Source: Intrasporangiaceae bacterium (GTDB lineage Bacteria; Actinomycetota; Actinomycetes; Actinomycetales; Dermatophilaceae). Taken from it: a DNA stretch of 37,018 nt. The DNA is taken from contig JAAYSB010000215.1 in NCBI GenBank assembly GCA_012518475.1, positions 1 through 37,018 of the forward strand, read 5' to 3'. Numbering within the stretch: position 1 is the first letter of the stretch; each line of letters starts with the position of its first letter. The notes below the pieces were generated by a model, which was not told the origin of the DNA, searched no databases, and saw nothing but the letters and a program-made list of their open reading frames with translations. A program made the translations under genes and the position numbers. Positions 1 to 7,701 of this stretch are shown here, piece by piece.

Positions 1-1
1 C

Positions 2-247
2 GAGCCGGCCCTCGAGGTGACCGAGTCCGAGGGCGGCTTCACCCTGTCCCTCCGGGTCCCGTTGATCACAGCCGCCGATGTCTCGCTCGGTCGGCGCGGC
101 GACGATCTGCTCATCGACGTGGGGGAGCAGCACCGGGTCGTCACCCTCCCGGCGGCGGTCGCGCCGTTGCGCATCGCCGGGGCCGGCGTCAAGGGCGGGC
201 GGCTCGTCGTCTCCTTTGCCCGCAACCGCGACAAGGTGAGCGCATGA
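2..247 (+). CDS. ArsA-family ATPase, C-terminal fragment (5' cut by window)
   Basis: This is the 3' end of a gene that enters from the left; the reading frame is open to the window edge. About 81 residues are visible. They resemble the small HSP20-like beta domain at the C-terminus of actinobacterial ArsA/GET3-type ATPases: alternating hydrophobic strands, a G-x-R-x-x-D-D-L-x-I-D-V-G pattern, then VTLPAAVAPL and a final GGRLVVSFAR strand. The ATPase domain with its P-loop lies outside the window, so the assignment rests on this tail and on context (an ArsA homologue, Rv2184c, sits near plsC in mycobacteria). Its stop overlaps the next start by 4 bases (ATGA), so translation is probably coupled. 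Confidence 0.65.
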   Translation, partial: EPALEVTESEGGFTLSLRVPLITAADVSLGRRGDDLLIDVGEQHRVVTLPAAVAPLRIAGAGVKGGRLVVSFARNRDKVSA

Positions 248-627
248 GTGACGAGCCCACTGCGCCCGGATCGAGCCGACCCGGACACGGGTCGGTCGCC
301 GAGGAGATGGCTGCGCTGGCCGAGGCGCTGCGTGCCCGTGGACCCAAGGGCGCCGGACGGCGGGGCGACCCGGACAGCGAGAGGCGCCATCGCGAGCACG
401 CGCACGAGCCGCCCGCCTCGATGCAGGCCTGCGAGATCTGTCCGGTCTGCCGGACGGTCGCGGCGCTGCACACGGTCAGCCCGAGCGCGGTGAGCGCCCT
501 GGCCGACCTGGCTCATCAGGCGGAGGTCACCCTGCGGGCGCTCGCGGTCGACCTGCAGCGCCGGGAGGAGCCTGGCGAGCAGCCGGCACGGGAGGACATC
601 CCAGTGGAGGACCTCGACCCGGACTGA
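244..627 (+). CDS. Small conserved actinobacterial protein with CxxCPxC motif (DUF5304-like)
   Basis: A 127-residue protein of unknown function. The N-terminal 60 residues are polar and low in complexity. The middle carries CEICPVCR (about residues 60-67), a compact C-x2-C-P-x-C cluster that could bind a metal, followed by a hydrophobic stretch that looks helical (VAALHTVSPSAVSALADLA) and an acidic tail. The start overlaps the ArsA stop as ATGA, and the next gene begins 19 bases after its stop. I recall a similar small protein beside ArsA in other actinobacteria (annotated DUF5304), but I cannot confirm family membership. No signal peptide or membrane segment is visible. Confidence 0.6.
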   Translation: MSDEPTAPGSSRPGHGSVAEEMAALAEALRARGPKGAGRRGDPDSERRHREHAHEPPASMQACEICPVCRTVAALHTVSPSAVSALADLAHQAEVTLRALAVDLQRREEPGEQPAREDIPVEDLDPD

Positions 628-633
628 TCCGGC

Positions 634-639
634 TAGTCT
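634..639 (+). promoter_or_regulatory. -10 box TAGTCT of the glucokinase gene (leaderless type)
   Basis: TAGTCT lies 7 bases before the GTG at 647. In actinobacteria a TAnnnT hexamer at this distance places the transcription start on or next to the start codon, giving leaderless mRNA. No Shine-Dalgarno sequence precedes the GTG. Confidence 0.6.
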
Positions 640-646
640 CAAACCC

Positions 647-1618
647 GTGACAGAGCGTGTGAGCATCGGGATCGACATCGGCGGCACCAAGGTCGCCGGG
701 GGAATCGTCGACGTGGACGGACGGATCACCGGACGGCTGCGGCGCGACACTCCTCACCGGTCGACCTCCCCGGGTGTCGTCGAGGATGTCATCGTCGGGG
801 TCGTCGAGGAGCTCATGGTGGGCCTCGATCCCGAGGACGTCGCGGCGATCGGCATCGGCGCCGCCGGCTTCGTCGCTGCTGATCGGGCGACCGTCGCCTT
901 TGCCCCGCACCTGTCCTGGCGGGACGAGCCGCTGCGGGACAACCTGGCCGGTCGCCTGCCCAAGCCGGTGTTCATCGACAACGACGCCAACGCGGCTGCC
1001 TGGGCCGAGTGGCGCTTCGGGGCAGCCCGCGGGGAGACCCACCTTGTCATGATCACCCTCGGCACCGGCATCGGCGGCGGGCTGCTCTTCAACGGCGAGG
1101 TCCTGCGGGGCCGGTTCGGGATCGCCGGTGAGTACGGCCACATGCAGGTCGTCCCGGACGGCATCCGCTGCCAGTGCGGCAACCGCGGCTGCTGGGAACA
1201 GTACGCCTCCGGCAACGCCCTCATGCGCGAGGCCCGGGCGCTCGTTGCTGCACGCAGCCCCATCGCCATGGACATGGTGGCGCGGGTCAACGGCGACCCC
1301 GGCATCATCACCGGCCCACTCGTCACCGAGGCAGCCAAGGAGGGTGACCGGATGGCCATCGAGCTGCTTGCCGAGATCGGCACGTGGCTCGGCATCGGGA
1401 TGGCCAATCTCGCGGCGGCGTTCGACCCGGGTCGGTTCGTCGTGGGCGGCGGCGTGAGCGCAGCGGGGGACCTGCTGCTCCAGCCGGCCCGGGACGCCTT
1501 CGCCAAGCAGCTCACCGGGCGCGGCTACCGGCCCGAGGCGACGATCATCCCCGCCCACCTCGGCAACGACGCCGGGCTCATCGGGGCGGCCGACCTCGCC
1601 CGAGCGAGCGTTGAGTGA
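647..1618 (+). CDS. glkA: ROK-family glucokinase
   Basis: Predicted ATP-dependent glucokinase making glucose-6-phosphate in the cytoplasm; 323 residues, the usual length for actinobacterial ROK kinases. The N-terminus has the phosphate-binding IGIDIGGTK, and the middle has the sugar-site FIDNDANAAAWAE and LGTGIGGG. The ROK zinc signature appears as GEYGHMQ followed by CQCGNRGCWEQYASG. There is no N-terminal helix-turn-helix, so it is a kinase and not a ROK repressor. The GTG at 647 is supported by a -10 box 7 bases upstream; a second GTG at 659 is the alternative. Its stop overlaps the next gene's GTG (GTGA). A ROK glucokinase near plsC and MacRS is also what I recall in Streptomyces. Confidence 0.88.
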   Translation: MTERVSIGIDIGGTKVAGGIVDVDGRITGRLRRDTPHRSTSPGVVEDVIVGVVEELMVGLDPEDVAAIGIGAAGFVAADRATVAFAPHLSWRDEPLRDNLAGRLPKPVFIDNDANAAAWAEWRFGAARGETHLVMITLGTGIGGGLLFNGEVLRGRFGIAGEYGHMQVVPDGIRCQCGNRGCWEQYASGNALMREARALVAARSPIAMDMVARVNGDPGIITGPLVTEAAKEGDRMAIELLAEIGTWLGIGMANLAAAFDPGRFVVGGGVSAAGDLLLQPARDAFAKQLTGRGYRPEATIIPAHLGNDAGLIGAADLARASVE

Positions 1619-2310
1619 GCGATAGGCCAGTACGGGTCGCAAGCTACAACGTCCGGGGATTCCGCGACGACCGGACGGCGGCGGCTCGTATCGTGCGGAC
1701 GATCGACCCGGACGTGCTTTGTCTCCAGGAGGCGTCGCGATGGCTGCGGGCCGCCTCGCGGATCCGCCGCTTCGCCGCCGAGTGCGGGATGCGGTGGGTC
1801 GGCGGTCACCGCGGGAGCGGCGGAACCACCATGCTCGTCAGTGGCCGGGTCGTCCTCGACCGGTCCTGGCACCAACGGCTTCCGGTCGCCGTCCTCCAGC
1901 CACCCAGGGGGTATGCGATCGCTCGCGTCATCCCGCCGAGCGGGACTCCCCTCCTGGTCGCCAGCGTCCACCTCAGCCTGCACGCAGGCGAGCGGCACGC
2001 CCACTCCCTGCGCATCCTGCGGGCCCTGGTCGACCCGGAGTCCGGCGATCCCGAACCGGTCCGCACCGTCGTCGCCGGGGATCTCAACGAGTTCGAGTCC
2101 GGGCTGGCCTGGCGGCTGCTGGCCTCTCGTCTCCCGCTCGTGTCCCCGAGAGTGCCGACCTTCCCGGCCCGGCGTCCGCGGGCGATGATCGACGTCGTGT
2201 TCGCGACCCCGGATCTCCGCGTCGTGCCCACAGACCCGGTCCCGCTCGACGAGGACGACATCGTCGCGGCCAGCGACCACCGGCCGGTCTGGGTGGACCT
2301 GCTCGCCTGA
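1615..2310 (+). CDS. Endonuclease/exonuclease/phosphatase family protein
   Basis: A 231-residue protein with the EEP (DNase I-like) metallo-hydrolase fold. Visible motifs in order are VASYNVRGF (residues 8-16), LCLQEA with the metal-binding Glu39, VVAGDLNEFES in the second half, and the C-terminal ASDHRPVW (Asp221-His222) with the catalytic Asp-His pair. The substrate cannot be told: the family includes DNA repair nucleases, sphingomyelinases and phosphoinositide phosphatases. No signal peptide is visible, so it is probably cytoplasmic. The GTG start overlaps the glucokinase stop by 4 bases, so it is likely translated by coupling with the kinase. Confidence 0.8.
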   Translation: MSDRPVRVASYNVRGFRDDRTAAARIVRTIDPDVLCLQEASRWLRAASRIRRFAAECGMRWVGGHRGSGGTTMLVSGRVVLDRSWHQRLPVAVLQPPRGYAIARVIPPSGTPLLVASVHLSLHAGERHAHSLRILRALVDPESGDPEPVRTVVAGDLNEFESGLAWRLLASRLPLVSPRVPTFPARRPRAMIDVVFATPDLRVVPTDPVPLDEDDIVAASDHRPVWVDLLA

Positions 2311-2344
2311 CGATCACCGGGGAAGGGGCGCAGCGTCGGCTGAC

Positions 2345-2350
2345 TACGCT
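2345..2350 (+). promoter_or_regulatory. -10 box TACGCT of argA
   Basis: TACGCT ends 7 bases before the GTG at 2358. The intervening gggaggc also resembles a ribosome site, but it is too close to the start to work normally, so a leaderless transcript is favoured. Confidence 0.5.
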
Positions 2351-2357
2351 GGGAGGC

Positions 2358-3743
2358 GTGACCGAATTGCACGACCGCGAGGTGCAGGACCACGAGGTGC
2401 AGGACCACAGTGTCGAGGGCGCCGACTTCGTGCGTGCGATCCGCAGCGCGACGCCCTACATCCACATGCACCGCGGCAAGACCTTCGTCATCGCCGTCCC
2501 CGGAGAGATCTGTGCCCGGGACGACACGGACAGACTGCTCGCCGATATCGCCCTGCTGTCCAGTCTCGGGGTGCGGATCGTCCTGGTGCACGGCGTCCGG
2601 CCGCAGATCGAGAACGAGCTCGAGATCCGTGGCATCCCCTCGGTGTTCGCCGGTGATCTGCGGGTCACCGACGCCACGACCATGGACGCGGTCAAGGCAG
2701 CGGTCGGTGCCCTCCGCCTCGACATCGAGGCCCGCCTGAGCGCGAGCCTCGGCAACACTCTCATGGCCGGCTCGCGGGTCAGAGTCGTCGGGGGCAACTG
2801 GGTGACGGCCCGGCCGGTCGGCGTCCGCGACGGCGTGGACCACCTGCTCACCGGACTCGTCCGCAACGTCAATGTCGCGGAGATCCGCGACCAGCTGCTC
2901 ACCGACAGGATCGTCCTCGTCTCACCGATCGGATACTCCCCGACGGGGGAGACCTTCAACCTCCGCAACGCGGACGTGGCCGAGGAGGTGGCCGTCGGCC
3001 TCGGTGCAGACAAGCTCGTCTTCGTCCTCGAGTCCGATCCGGGATCGTGGCGGATGGCACTGCGGGCAGGAGACTCCGGCCAGCTGTCGCTCTCCCAGGC
3101 GGAGGCCCTGCTCGAGGCCGAGCTCGAGGAGCGCGATCTCTCCCCGGAGGACCGCAACTGCGCACGTGCCGCCCTCTCGGCCTGCGGTGACGGCGTGCGC
3201 CGGGTCCACCTCATCGGGACCGAGGGCGCGAGCCCACTGCTGCGCGAGCTCTATACCCGTGACGGCTGCGGCGTGATGATCTCAGCCGAGGACGACTACG
3301 AGTCGACCCGGCAGGCGACGATCGAGGACGTCTCGGGAATACGGTCGCTCATCGCCCCGATGGAGCGCTCGGGGATGCTCGTTCCCCGGAGCCGGGAGCA
3401 GCTCGAGCTCGACATCGAGTCGTTCTCCGTCATCGTCCGTGACGGCACGGTCATCGCCTGCAACTCGCTGGTCCCGTATCCCGAGGACAAGCAGGCCGAG
3501 TTCGCCTGCGTCGCCGTGCACCCCGACTACCGCGGTCGTGACCTCGCGGCAGTCCTCCTGCGCAGAGCCCGGACCCAGGCCCGTGCCGCAGGCCTGCGCT
3601 CCCTCTTCGCACTGACGACGCAGACCCCGCACTGGTTCCTCGAGCACGGGTTCGTCCGGGGCTCGGCCTCGGACCTGCCGGCAGCCCGGCGGGAGACCTA
3701 CAACCCGGCCCGCAACTCGATCGTTCTCATCGACCGGGGCTGA
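2358..3743 (+). CDS. argA: Amino-acid N-acetyltransferase (N-acetylglutamate synthase), long AAK-GNAT type
   Basis: Predicted to acetylate L-glutamate with acetyl-CoA, the first step of arginine synthesis. At 461 residues it has the classical two-domain form: an N-terminal amino-acid-kinase-like domain (about 20-290, with YIHMHRGKTFVIAVPGE, LVHGVRPQIE and SPIGYSPTGETFNLRNADVA) and a C-terminal GNAT domain (about 310-461, with FACVAVHPDYRGRDLAAVLL). Segments such as HRGKTFVI, LTTQTPHWFLEHGF and MLVPRSREQLELDIE match Escherichia coli ArgA almost word for word. The frame is open upstream, but GTG 2358 fits the family start and has a -10 box. Many actinobacteria use a short NAGS or bifunctional ArgJ, so this form is unusual here. 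Regulation by arginine is expected for the family. Confidence 0.88.
   Translation: MTELHDREVQDHEVQDHSVEGADFVRAIRSATPYIHMHRGKTFVIAVPGEICARDDTDRLLADIALLSSLGVRIVLVHGVRPQIENELEIRGIPSVFAGDLRVTDATTMDAVKAAVGALRLDIEARLSASLGNTLMAGSRVRVVGGNWVTARPVGVRDGVDHLLTGLVRNVNVAEIRDQLLTDRIVLVSPIGYSPTGETFNLRNADVAEEVAVGLGADKLVFVLESDPGSWRMALRAGDSGQLSLSQAEALLEAELEERDLSPEDRNCARAALSACGDGVRRVHLIGTEGASPLLRELYTRDGCGVMISAEDDYESTRQATIEDVSGIRSLIAPMERSGMLVPRSREQLELDIESFSVIVRDGTVIACNSLVPYPEDKQAEFACVAVHPDYRGRDLAAVLLRRARTQARAAGLRSLFALTTQTPHWFLEHGFVRGSASDLPAARRETYNPARNSIVLIDRG
2379..2408 (+). repeat. Two perfect tandem copies of a 15-bp unit at the argA N-terminus
   Basis: GAGGTGCAGGACCAC occurs at 2379-2393 and again at 2394-2408, in frame, and encodes EVQDH twice. 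It lies in the poorly conserved leader before the kinase-like domain. Confidence 0.95.
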
Positions 3744-3755
3744 GGCTGCGCGTTC

Positions 3756-4235
3756 CTAGACCCGGGTGCCGTCGTCGGTGGAGTCCCGGTGCTCGGGCTG
3801 ACGCAGGATGAGCAGGACGAAGCCGCCGATGAACAGCGCGATCGCGGCGAGCGACCACCAGGAGGACAGGCTCCGGCCGGTCACCGCGACATAGAGCAGG
3901 AGCAGACCGCCGCCCAGGAGTCCGGCGACGATGCCCCAGAAGTGGAGGTCCTCCTGCGGTGGCAGCCGTACCGGACGCGGGGTGAAGTCCTCGTCGTCGT
4001 CATCGTCGTCCAGCACGCCGCTCGGACCCTCGTCGAAGGCGCGCTCCGCGGGACGCCAGGTCGTCGGGCCGCGCCAGATGTTCACGTCCGGACCCGGCTC
4101 CTCAGGCGTCTGCGCCGGGAGCACCGGGTCCTTGACCTCGTGACCCCGGGGGTCGTTGAAGACGGTCGCGTCCCAGCCGGCGATGAGGGACTCGAACTCC
4201 TTGTCGACGTCGCGCTCGGGAGGATCTGTTGTCAT
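3756..4235 (-). CDS. Small two-helix membrane protein, function unknown
   Basis: A 159-residue protein. Residues 1-95 are soluble and acidic, with a run of aspartates near 76-83 and conserved-looking FESLIAGWDA and PDVNIWRGPTTWRP. Two hydrophobic segments follow at about 99-119 and 124-144, then a short charged tail. The large N-terminal part is probably cytoplasmic. It follows the alpha/beta hydrolase on the same strand after 12 bases, so the two are likely one transcript. The stop is 12 bases from the convergent argA stop, leaving no room for a separate terminator. I do not recognise a function; proteins of this layout are widespread hypothetical proteins in actinobacteria. Confidence 0.75.
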   Translation of the reverse strand: MTTDPPERDVDKEFESLIAGWDATVFNDPRGHEVKDPVLPAQTPEEPGPDVNIWRGPTTWRPAERAFDEGPSGVLDDDDDDEDFTPRPVRLPPQEDLHFWGIVAGLLGGGLLLLYVAVTGRSLSSWWSLAAIALFIGGFVLLILRQPEHRDSTDDGTRV

Positions 4236-4247
4236 GGGTCCGCTCGG

Positions 4248-4994
4248 TCAGGCCGTGACCCGGTCGATGAAGGCACGTGTCATCGAGAAGATCGTCGGGG
4301 CGTCGTTGTCGATGGTCGCCACGTGATAGCTGTTGAGGAGCAGCTCGTCGTGGACGTCGGTGCTCGAGATGCGCGAGAGGAACAGGTCCGAGCTCGAGGT
4401 CGGCACGATGTGGTCCTCGGGGCTGCGGAACAGCAGCACCGGCATGGTGATCTCGGGGAGGCGCTCCACGGTCTCGGCCCACAGCTTGGTCTGGGAGTAC
4501 AGCGCCTTGAGCGGGATCCGGTCGTAGCAGCCCTCGTCCTGGCCGGGCTTCTTGATGTCGTTGCCGATCCCAGGCAGGGACGGGAGGAAGCGCTGGAGGA
4601 GCGGCAGCGCCTTCAGGCGGGGGTCCTCGACCTTGTACGCCGGGTTGACGAGAACGAGTCCACTGATCCGGTCGGGGTGGTCCTGGGCGAGCCGGGTGAC
4701 CAGGCTGCCACCCATGGACAGGCCGCCGACGACGACCTTCTCGCAGTGGTCGGTCAGGCGGGCAAACCCCCGGGAGAGCTCGGCATACCAGTCCTGCCAC
4801 GTCGTGCGGTTGAGCTCCTGCCACGTGGTGCCGTGTCCCGGCAGCAGCGGCAGCACCACCGAGTGACCCGCCTCGGCGAGGTCCTCGGCCCACGGCTTCA
4901 TACTCACCGTGCTACCGGTGAACCCGTGACTGAGGAGGACGCCGACGCCGGAGTCGCCGTCGTGGAGGAAGGGTGTCGCGCCAGGAATACTCAC
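4248..4994 (-). CDS. Alpha/beta hydrolase, carboxylesterase/monoacylglycerol-lipase type
   Basis: A 248-residue serine hydrolase resembling Est30-like carboxylesterases and monoacylglycerol lipases. Visible elements are the oxyanion-loop motif LSHGFTGS (21-28), the nucleophile elbow GLSMGGS with Ser93, the acid Asp194 in RSPEDHIVP and His224 in NSYHVATIDND, in the family order. No signal peptide is present, so it acts in the cytoplasm. The substrate is probably a short-chain or monoacyl ester. The GTG at 4994 begins directly at the conserved N-terminus. It is divergent from plsC with 52 bases between, so a lipid-related role would fit the context; this is inference. Confidence 0.83.
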   Translation of the reverse strand: MSIPGATPFLHDGDSGVGVLLSHGFTGSTVSMKPWAEDLAEAGHSVVLPLLPGHGTTWQELNRTTWQDWYAELSRGFARLTDHCEKVVVGGLSMGGSLVTRLAQDHPDRISGLVLVNPAYKVEDPRLKALPLLQRFLPSLPGIGNDIKKPGQDEGCYDRIPLKALYSQTKLWAETVERLPEITMPVLLFRSPEDHIVPTSSSDLFLSRISSTDVHDELLLNSYHVATIDNDAPTIFSMTRAFIDRVTA

Positions 4995-5034
4995 AGCCGC
5001 ATCATTCCATGCCTCGGTGCCGACCCCACTGGCG

Positions 5035-5040
5035 TAGCAT
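5035..5040 (+). promoter_or_regulatory. -10 box TAGCAT of plsC
   Basis: TAGCAT lies 6 bases before the GTG at 5047, the leaderless arrangement. On the other strand AATGAT lies 6 bases before the hydrolase GTG at 4994, a weaker version of the same pattern, so the 52-base gap may hold two divergent promoters. Confidence 0.55.
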
Positions 5041-5046
5041 GCGGAC

Positions 5047-5793
5047 GTGTTCTACTGGTTCCTCAAGCGCTTCGCCCTCGGGCCGATTCTGCACATCTTC
5101 TTCCGCCCGTGGATCGAGGGTGCGGAGAACGTCCCGACCGACGGACCGGCGATCCTCGCGAGCAACCACCTCTCCTTCAGTGACTCGATCTTCCTGCCGC
5201 TCATGCTGCGGCGGCGGGTGACCTTCCTCGCCAAGTCGGACTACTTCACCGGGCGCGGGATCAAGGGGTGGCTCACGGCCACCTTCATGCGCGGCGTCGG
5301 GCAGCTGCCCGTCGACCGGGCCGGCGGCAAGGCGAGCAACGCAGCCCTCAAGGCCGGGATGAAGGTCCTGCGGCGTGGTGAACTGCTGGGTATCTATCCC
5401 GAGGGGACGCGGTCACCGGACGGCCGTCTCTTCCGAGGCCGCACAGGTGTCGCCCGGCTCGCCCTCGAGGCCAAGGTCCCGGTCATCCCGGTGGTCATGG
5501 TCGGCACCGACGAGGCCCAGCCGACGGGCCGGATCGTCCCGAAGATCACCCGGGTGGGGATCAAGATCGGCAAGCCTCTGGACTTCTCGCGCTACGAGGG
5601 GATGGAGGAGGACCGGTTCGTGCTGCGCTCGGCGACGGACGAGATCCTCTACGAACTGATGCGCCTGTCGAACCAGGAGTACGTCGACGAGTACGCCTCG
5701 GCGATGAAGGACAAGCTCAAGTCGATCTCCAAGGGTCGTCGCGGCCGCGGTCGTGACCAGGGGAACCCTGATGTGGACCGCGCTGCGAGCTGA
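5047..5793 (+). CDS. plsC: 1-acyl-sn-glycerol-3-phosphate acyltransferase family protein
   Basis: Predicted membrane-associated acyltransferase that converts lysophosphatidate to phosphatidate in phospholipid synthesis; 248 residues, normal for the family. The catalytic NH-x4-D block is SNHLSFSDS with His41 and Asp46, and the glycerophosphate-binding block is YPEGTRSPDG near residue 118. The VPVIPVVMVGTDE strand follows as in other PlsC proteins. The last 30 residues are basic. GTG 5047 has a -10 box 6 bases upstream. The 3' end overlaps the start of the sensor kinase gene. A PlsC homologue (Rv2182c) occupies the same relative position in mycobacteria. Other glycerolipid acceptors are possible. 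Confidence 0.87.
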   Translation: MFYWFLKRFALGPILHIFFRPWIEGAENVPTDGPAILASNHLSFSDSIFLPLMLRRRVTFLAKSDYFTGRGIKGWLTATFMRGVGQLPVDRAGGKASNAALKAGMKVLRRGELLGIYPEGTRSPDGRLFRGRTGVARLALEAKVPVIPVVMVGTDEAQPTGRIVPKITRVGIKIGKPLDFSRYEGMEEDRFVLRSATDEILYELMRLSNQEYVDEYASAMKDKLKSISKGRRGRGRDQGNPDVDRAAS

Positions 5794-6943
5794 CCGCACC
5801 GGCGGCAGCGGCCGACGCGAACCCATCGTCGCGGTCGCCTGCTGGGCGGGGCTGGACATCTTCCGGCCCATCGCCGGCCTCTACGCCGCCCAGATCGCCT
5901 ATCAGCGGCACACCGAGATGGTGCGTCCCTGGCTGGCGGCCGTCGTCATCGGCGCGCTCCTGCTGTGGAGCGTCGCCATGCTCATCTATCGCACCCGGAC
6001 GCTGGGGACCACGGTGTTCGAGGTGGGGCTGGCCGGCACCGCCGTCGTCCTGTCGCGGCTCGTCGACACCCAGGCGACCATCGCCGAGGGCGTGCCCACG
6101 CTGCCGAGCATCTGGCCGGCCGGCAGCGTCCTCGGCGCGGCGGTGCTCCTCGGAGTGCGCGGCGGAATCGTCGCCGCCGTCGTCATCGGCCTGGCGGACC
6201 TCGTCCACGTCGACTTCGAGCCCACCGCCAACACGCTGCACAACATCATCCTGCTCCTCCTCCTCGGCTCCCTGTTCGGGCTGGCCGTCGACCTCGCCCG
6301 TGAGGGCCAGGACCGGCTGGAGGCGGTGCTCGCCGAGCAGGAGCGGCTGCGGGAACGAGAACGACTCTCCCGGGCGGTCCACGACGGGGTCCTCCAGACC
6401 CTGGCCTACATCCACCGACGCGGTAGTGAGCTCGGTGGCGAGAGCGCCGAGCTGGCCGAGCTCGCGGCCGATCAGGAACGCTCGCTGCGCGAGCTCGTCT
6501 CCAGGTCGCACGCGTCGGGGGTGTCCCGGGACGACGTGGACCTCACGGCCGGGCTGGCCGGTCTGGAGCGCGCCGGGGTCACGGTCGTCACCCCGGCAGC
6601 CCCCGTCGTCCTCGACCACCACGCGGGGCATGAAGTCATCGCTGCGGTCCGCGCCGCCCTCGACAACGTCGCAGAGCACGCCGGGGACGGCGCCGAGGCC
6701 TGGGTGCTGCTCGAAGGGTCGAAGGACGGAGTCCGGGTCACGGTCCGCGACAACGGTGCCGGCCTGCCGCCCGGACGACTCGAGGAGGCCGCAGGGGAGG
6801 GCCGACTCGGAGCAGTCGCCTCGATCCGCGGCCGGATCGAGGACCTCGGTGGCAAGGCCTCATGGACCTCACGGGACAGCGGCGGGTGCACCGTTGTCCT
6901 CGATGTGCCCGTCACCCGCCCCGGCGCGCCGGTCTCTGGTTGA
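5771..6943 (+). CDS. macS: MacS-like sensor histidine kinase
   Basis: A 390-residue membrane sensor kinase of the NarL/HisKA_3 class. Residues 20-170 hold about five hydrophobic segments, then a helical linker, the phosphoacceptor block LSRAVHDGVLQ with His204, and a GHKL ATPase domain with VRDNGAGLPPGR and a C-terminal GGCTVVLDVPV. A short N-box (ALDNVAEHA) is present. ATG 5771 is chosen because AGGGGA at 5759-5764 sits 6 bases before it; GTG 5753 in the same frame is possible but has no ribosome site. Either start overlaps plsC. It precedes its response regulator by 8 bases. The pairing and neighbourhood match the MacRS system of Streptomyces as I recall it; the signal is unknown. Confidence 0.83.
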   Translation: MWTALRADRTGGSGRREPIVAVACWAGLDIFRPIAGLYAAQIAYQRHTEMVRPWLAAVVIGALLLWSVAMLIYRTRTLGTTVFEVGLAGTAVVLSRLVDTQATIAEGVPTLPSIWPAGSVLGAAVLLGVRGGIVAAVVIGLADLVHVDFEPTANTLHNIILLLLLGSLFGLAVDLAREGQDRLEAVLAEQERLRERERLSRAVHDGVLQTLAYIHRRGSELGGESAELAELAADQERSLRELVSRSHASGVSRDDVDLTAGLAGLERAGVTVVTPAAPVVLDHHAGHEVIAAVRAALDNVAEHAGDGAEAWVLLEGSKDGVRVTVRDNGAGLPPGRLEEAAGEGRLGAVASIRGRIEDLGGKASWTSRDSGGCTVVLDVPVTRPGAPVSG

Positions 6944-6951
6944 GTAGACCC

Positions 6952-7668
6952 GTGCCCGCCCAGCCCGAGACAGAGCCGCAGAGCGAGGTTCCCGTCCGCG
7001 TTCTCGTCGCCGACGACCACCCGCTCTGGCTCGGGGCGCTCGAGCGGGACCTGGCAGCGGCCGGCCTCCGGGTCGTCGCCACCGCTGCCGACGGACCGAG
7101 CACGGTCCGTCGGGCCCGCGCGACAACCCCCGACGTGCTCGTCCTCGACCTCAACCTCCCGGGACTGCGTGGGGACGAGGTCTGCCGTGCCCTCGGCGAC
7201 CTGCCGACCCGCATCCTCATCCTCAGCGCGAGCGGGGAGCAGGCCGACGTCCTGGCCGCGATCAAGGCCGGGGCCACCGGCTACCTCGTCAAGTCGGCGC
7301 GGCCCGAGGAGATCGTCGCGGCGGTCGAAGCGACCAGCCGGGGTGAGGCGGTCTTCACCCCGGGCCTCGCGGGCATGGTCCTCGGCGAGTTCACCCGGAT
7401 GGCGGACGAGGAGGCCGGTGAGGTGACCGCCCCGGAGCAGGTCGACCGCGACCGGATCCCCGAGCTGACCGACCGCGAGATCGAGGTGCTCCGCCTCGTC
7501 GCCACCGGCATGTCCTACAAGGAGATCGCAGCCGAGCTGGTCATCTCGCACCGAACCGTGCAGAACCATGTGCAGAACACCCTCGGGAAGCTGCACATGC
7601 ACAACAGGGTCGAACTGGTCCGGTTCGCCATCTCGCGCGGCCTGGAGACCGACATTCGGGCGGACTGA
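6952..7668 (+). CDS. macR: NarL/LuxR-family response regulator, partner of the MacS-like kinase
   Basis: A 238-residue response regulator. The receiver domain begins at VRVLVADDHPLW (acidic pair Asp21-Asp22), has the phosphoacceptor Asp66 in LVLDLNLPG and the conserved Lys in GYLVKSARPEE. The C-terminal LuxR-type helix-turn-helix is LTDREIEVLRLVATGMSYKE with the recognition part SHRTVQNHVQNTLGKL. It should be phosphorylated by the kinase just upstream and then bind DNA as a dimer. The GTG at 6952 is the best start after the kinase stop; a TTG at 6940 overlapping that stop is the alternative. No clear operator is visible in the window. Confidence 0.85.
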   Translation: MPAQPETEPQSEVPVRVLVADDHPLWLGALERDLAAAGLRVVATAADGPSTVRRARATTPDVLVLDLNLPGLRGDEVCRALGDLPTRILILSASGEQADVLAAIKAGATGYLVKSARPEEIVAAVEATSRGEAVFTPGLAGMVLGEFTRMADEEAGEVTAPEQVDRDRIPELTDREIEVLRLVATGMSYKEIAAELVISHRTVQNHVQNTLGKLHMHNRVELVRFAISRGLETDIRAD

Positions 7669-7688
7669 ACCGATTTCCCACAGCGCAC

Positions 7689-7694
7689 TATCCT
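7689..7694 (+). promoter_or_regulatory. -10 box TATCCT of the DAHP synthase gene
   Basis: TATCCT lies 7 bases before the GTG at 7702 and no Shine-Dalgarno sequence is seen, so the mRNA is probably leaderless. Confidence 0.6.
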
Positions 7695-7701
7695 TGACCA
7701 G

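Noticed and set aside
647-1618. ROK transcriptional repressor
   Set aside because: There is no N-terminal helix-turn-helix; the ATP and sugar sites start at residue 6.
527-1642. Long minus-strand frame over the glucokinase gene
   Set aside because: It is the antisense of a complete ROK kinase and has no family signature.
1719-2357. N-terminal extension of ArgA
   Set aside because: The frame is open upstream, but this part overlaps the EEP gene and does not resemble NAGS; GTG 2358 has a -10 box and fits the family start.
3789-5183. Plus-strand frame of over 400 codons opposite the hydrolase and membrane protein
   Set aside because: The minus-strand genes have clear catalytic motifs and membrane helices, while this frame is low in complexity.
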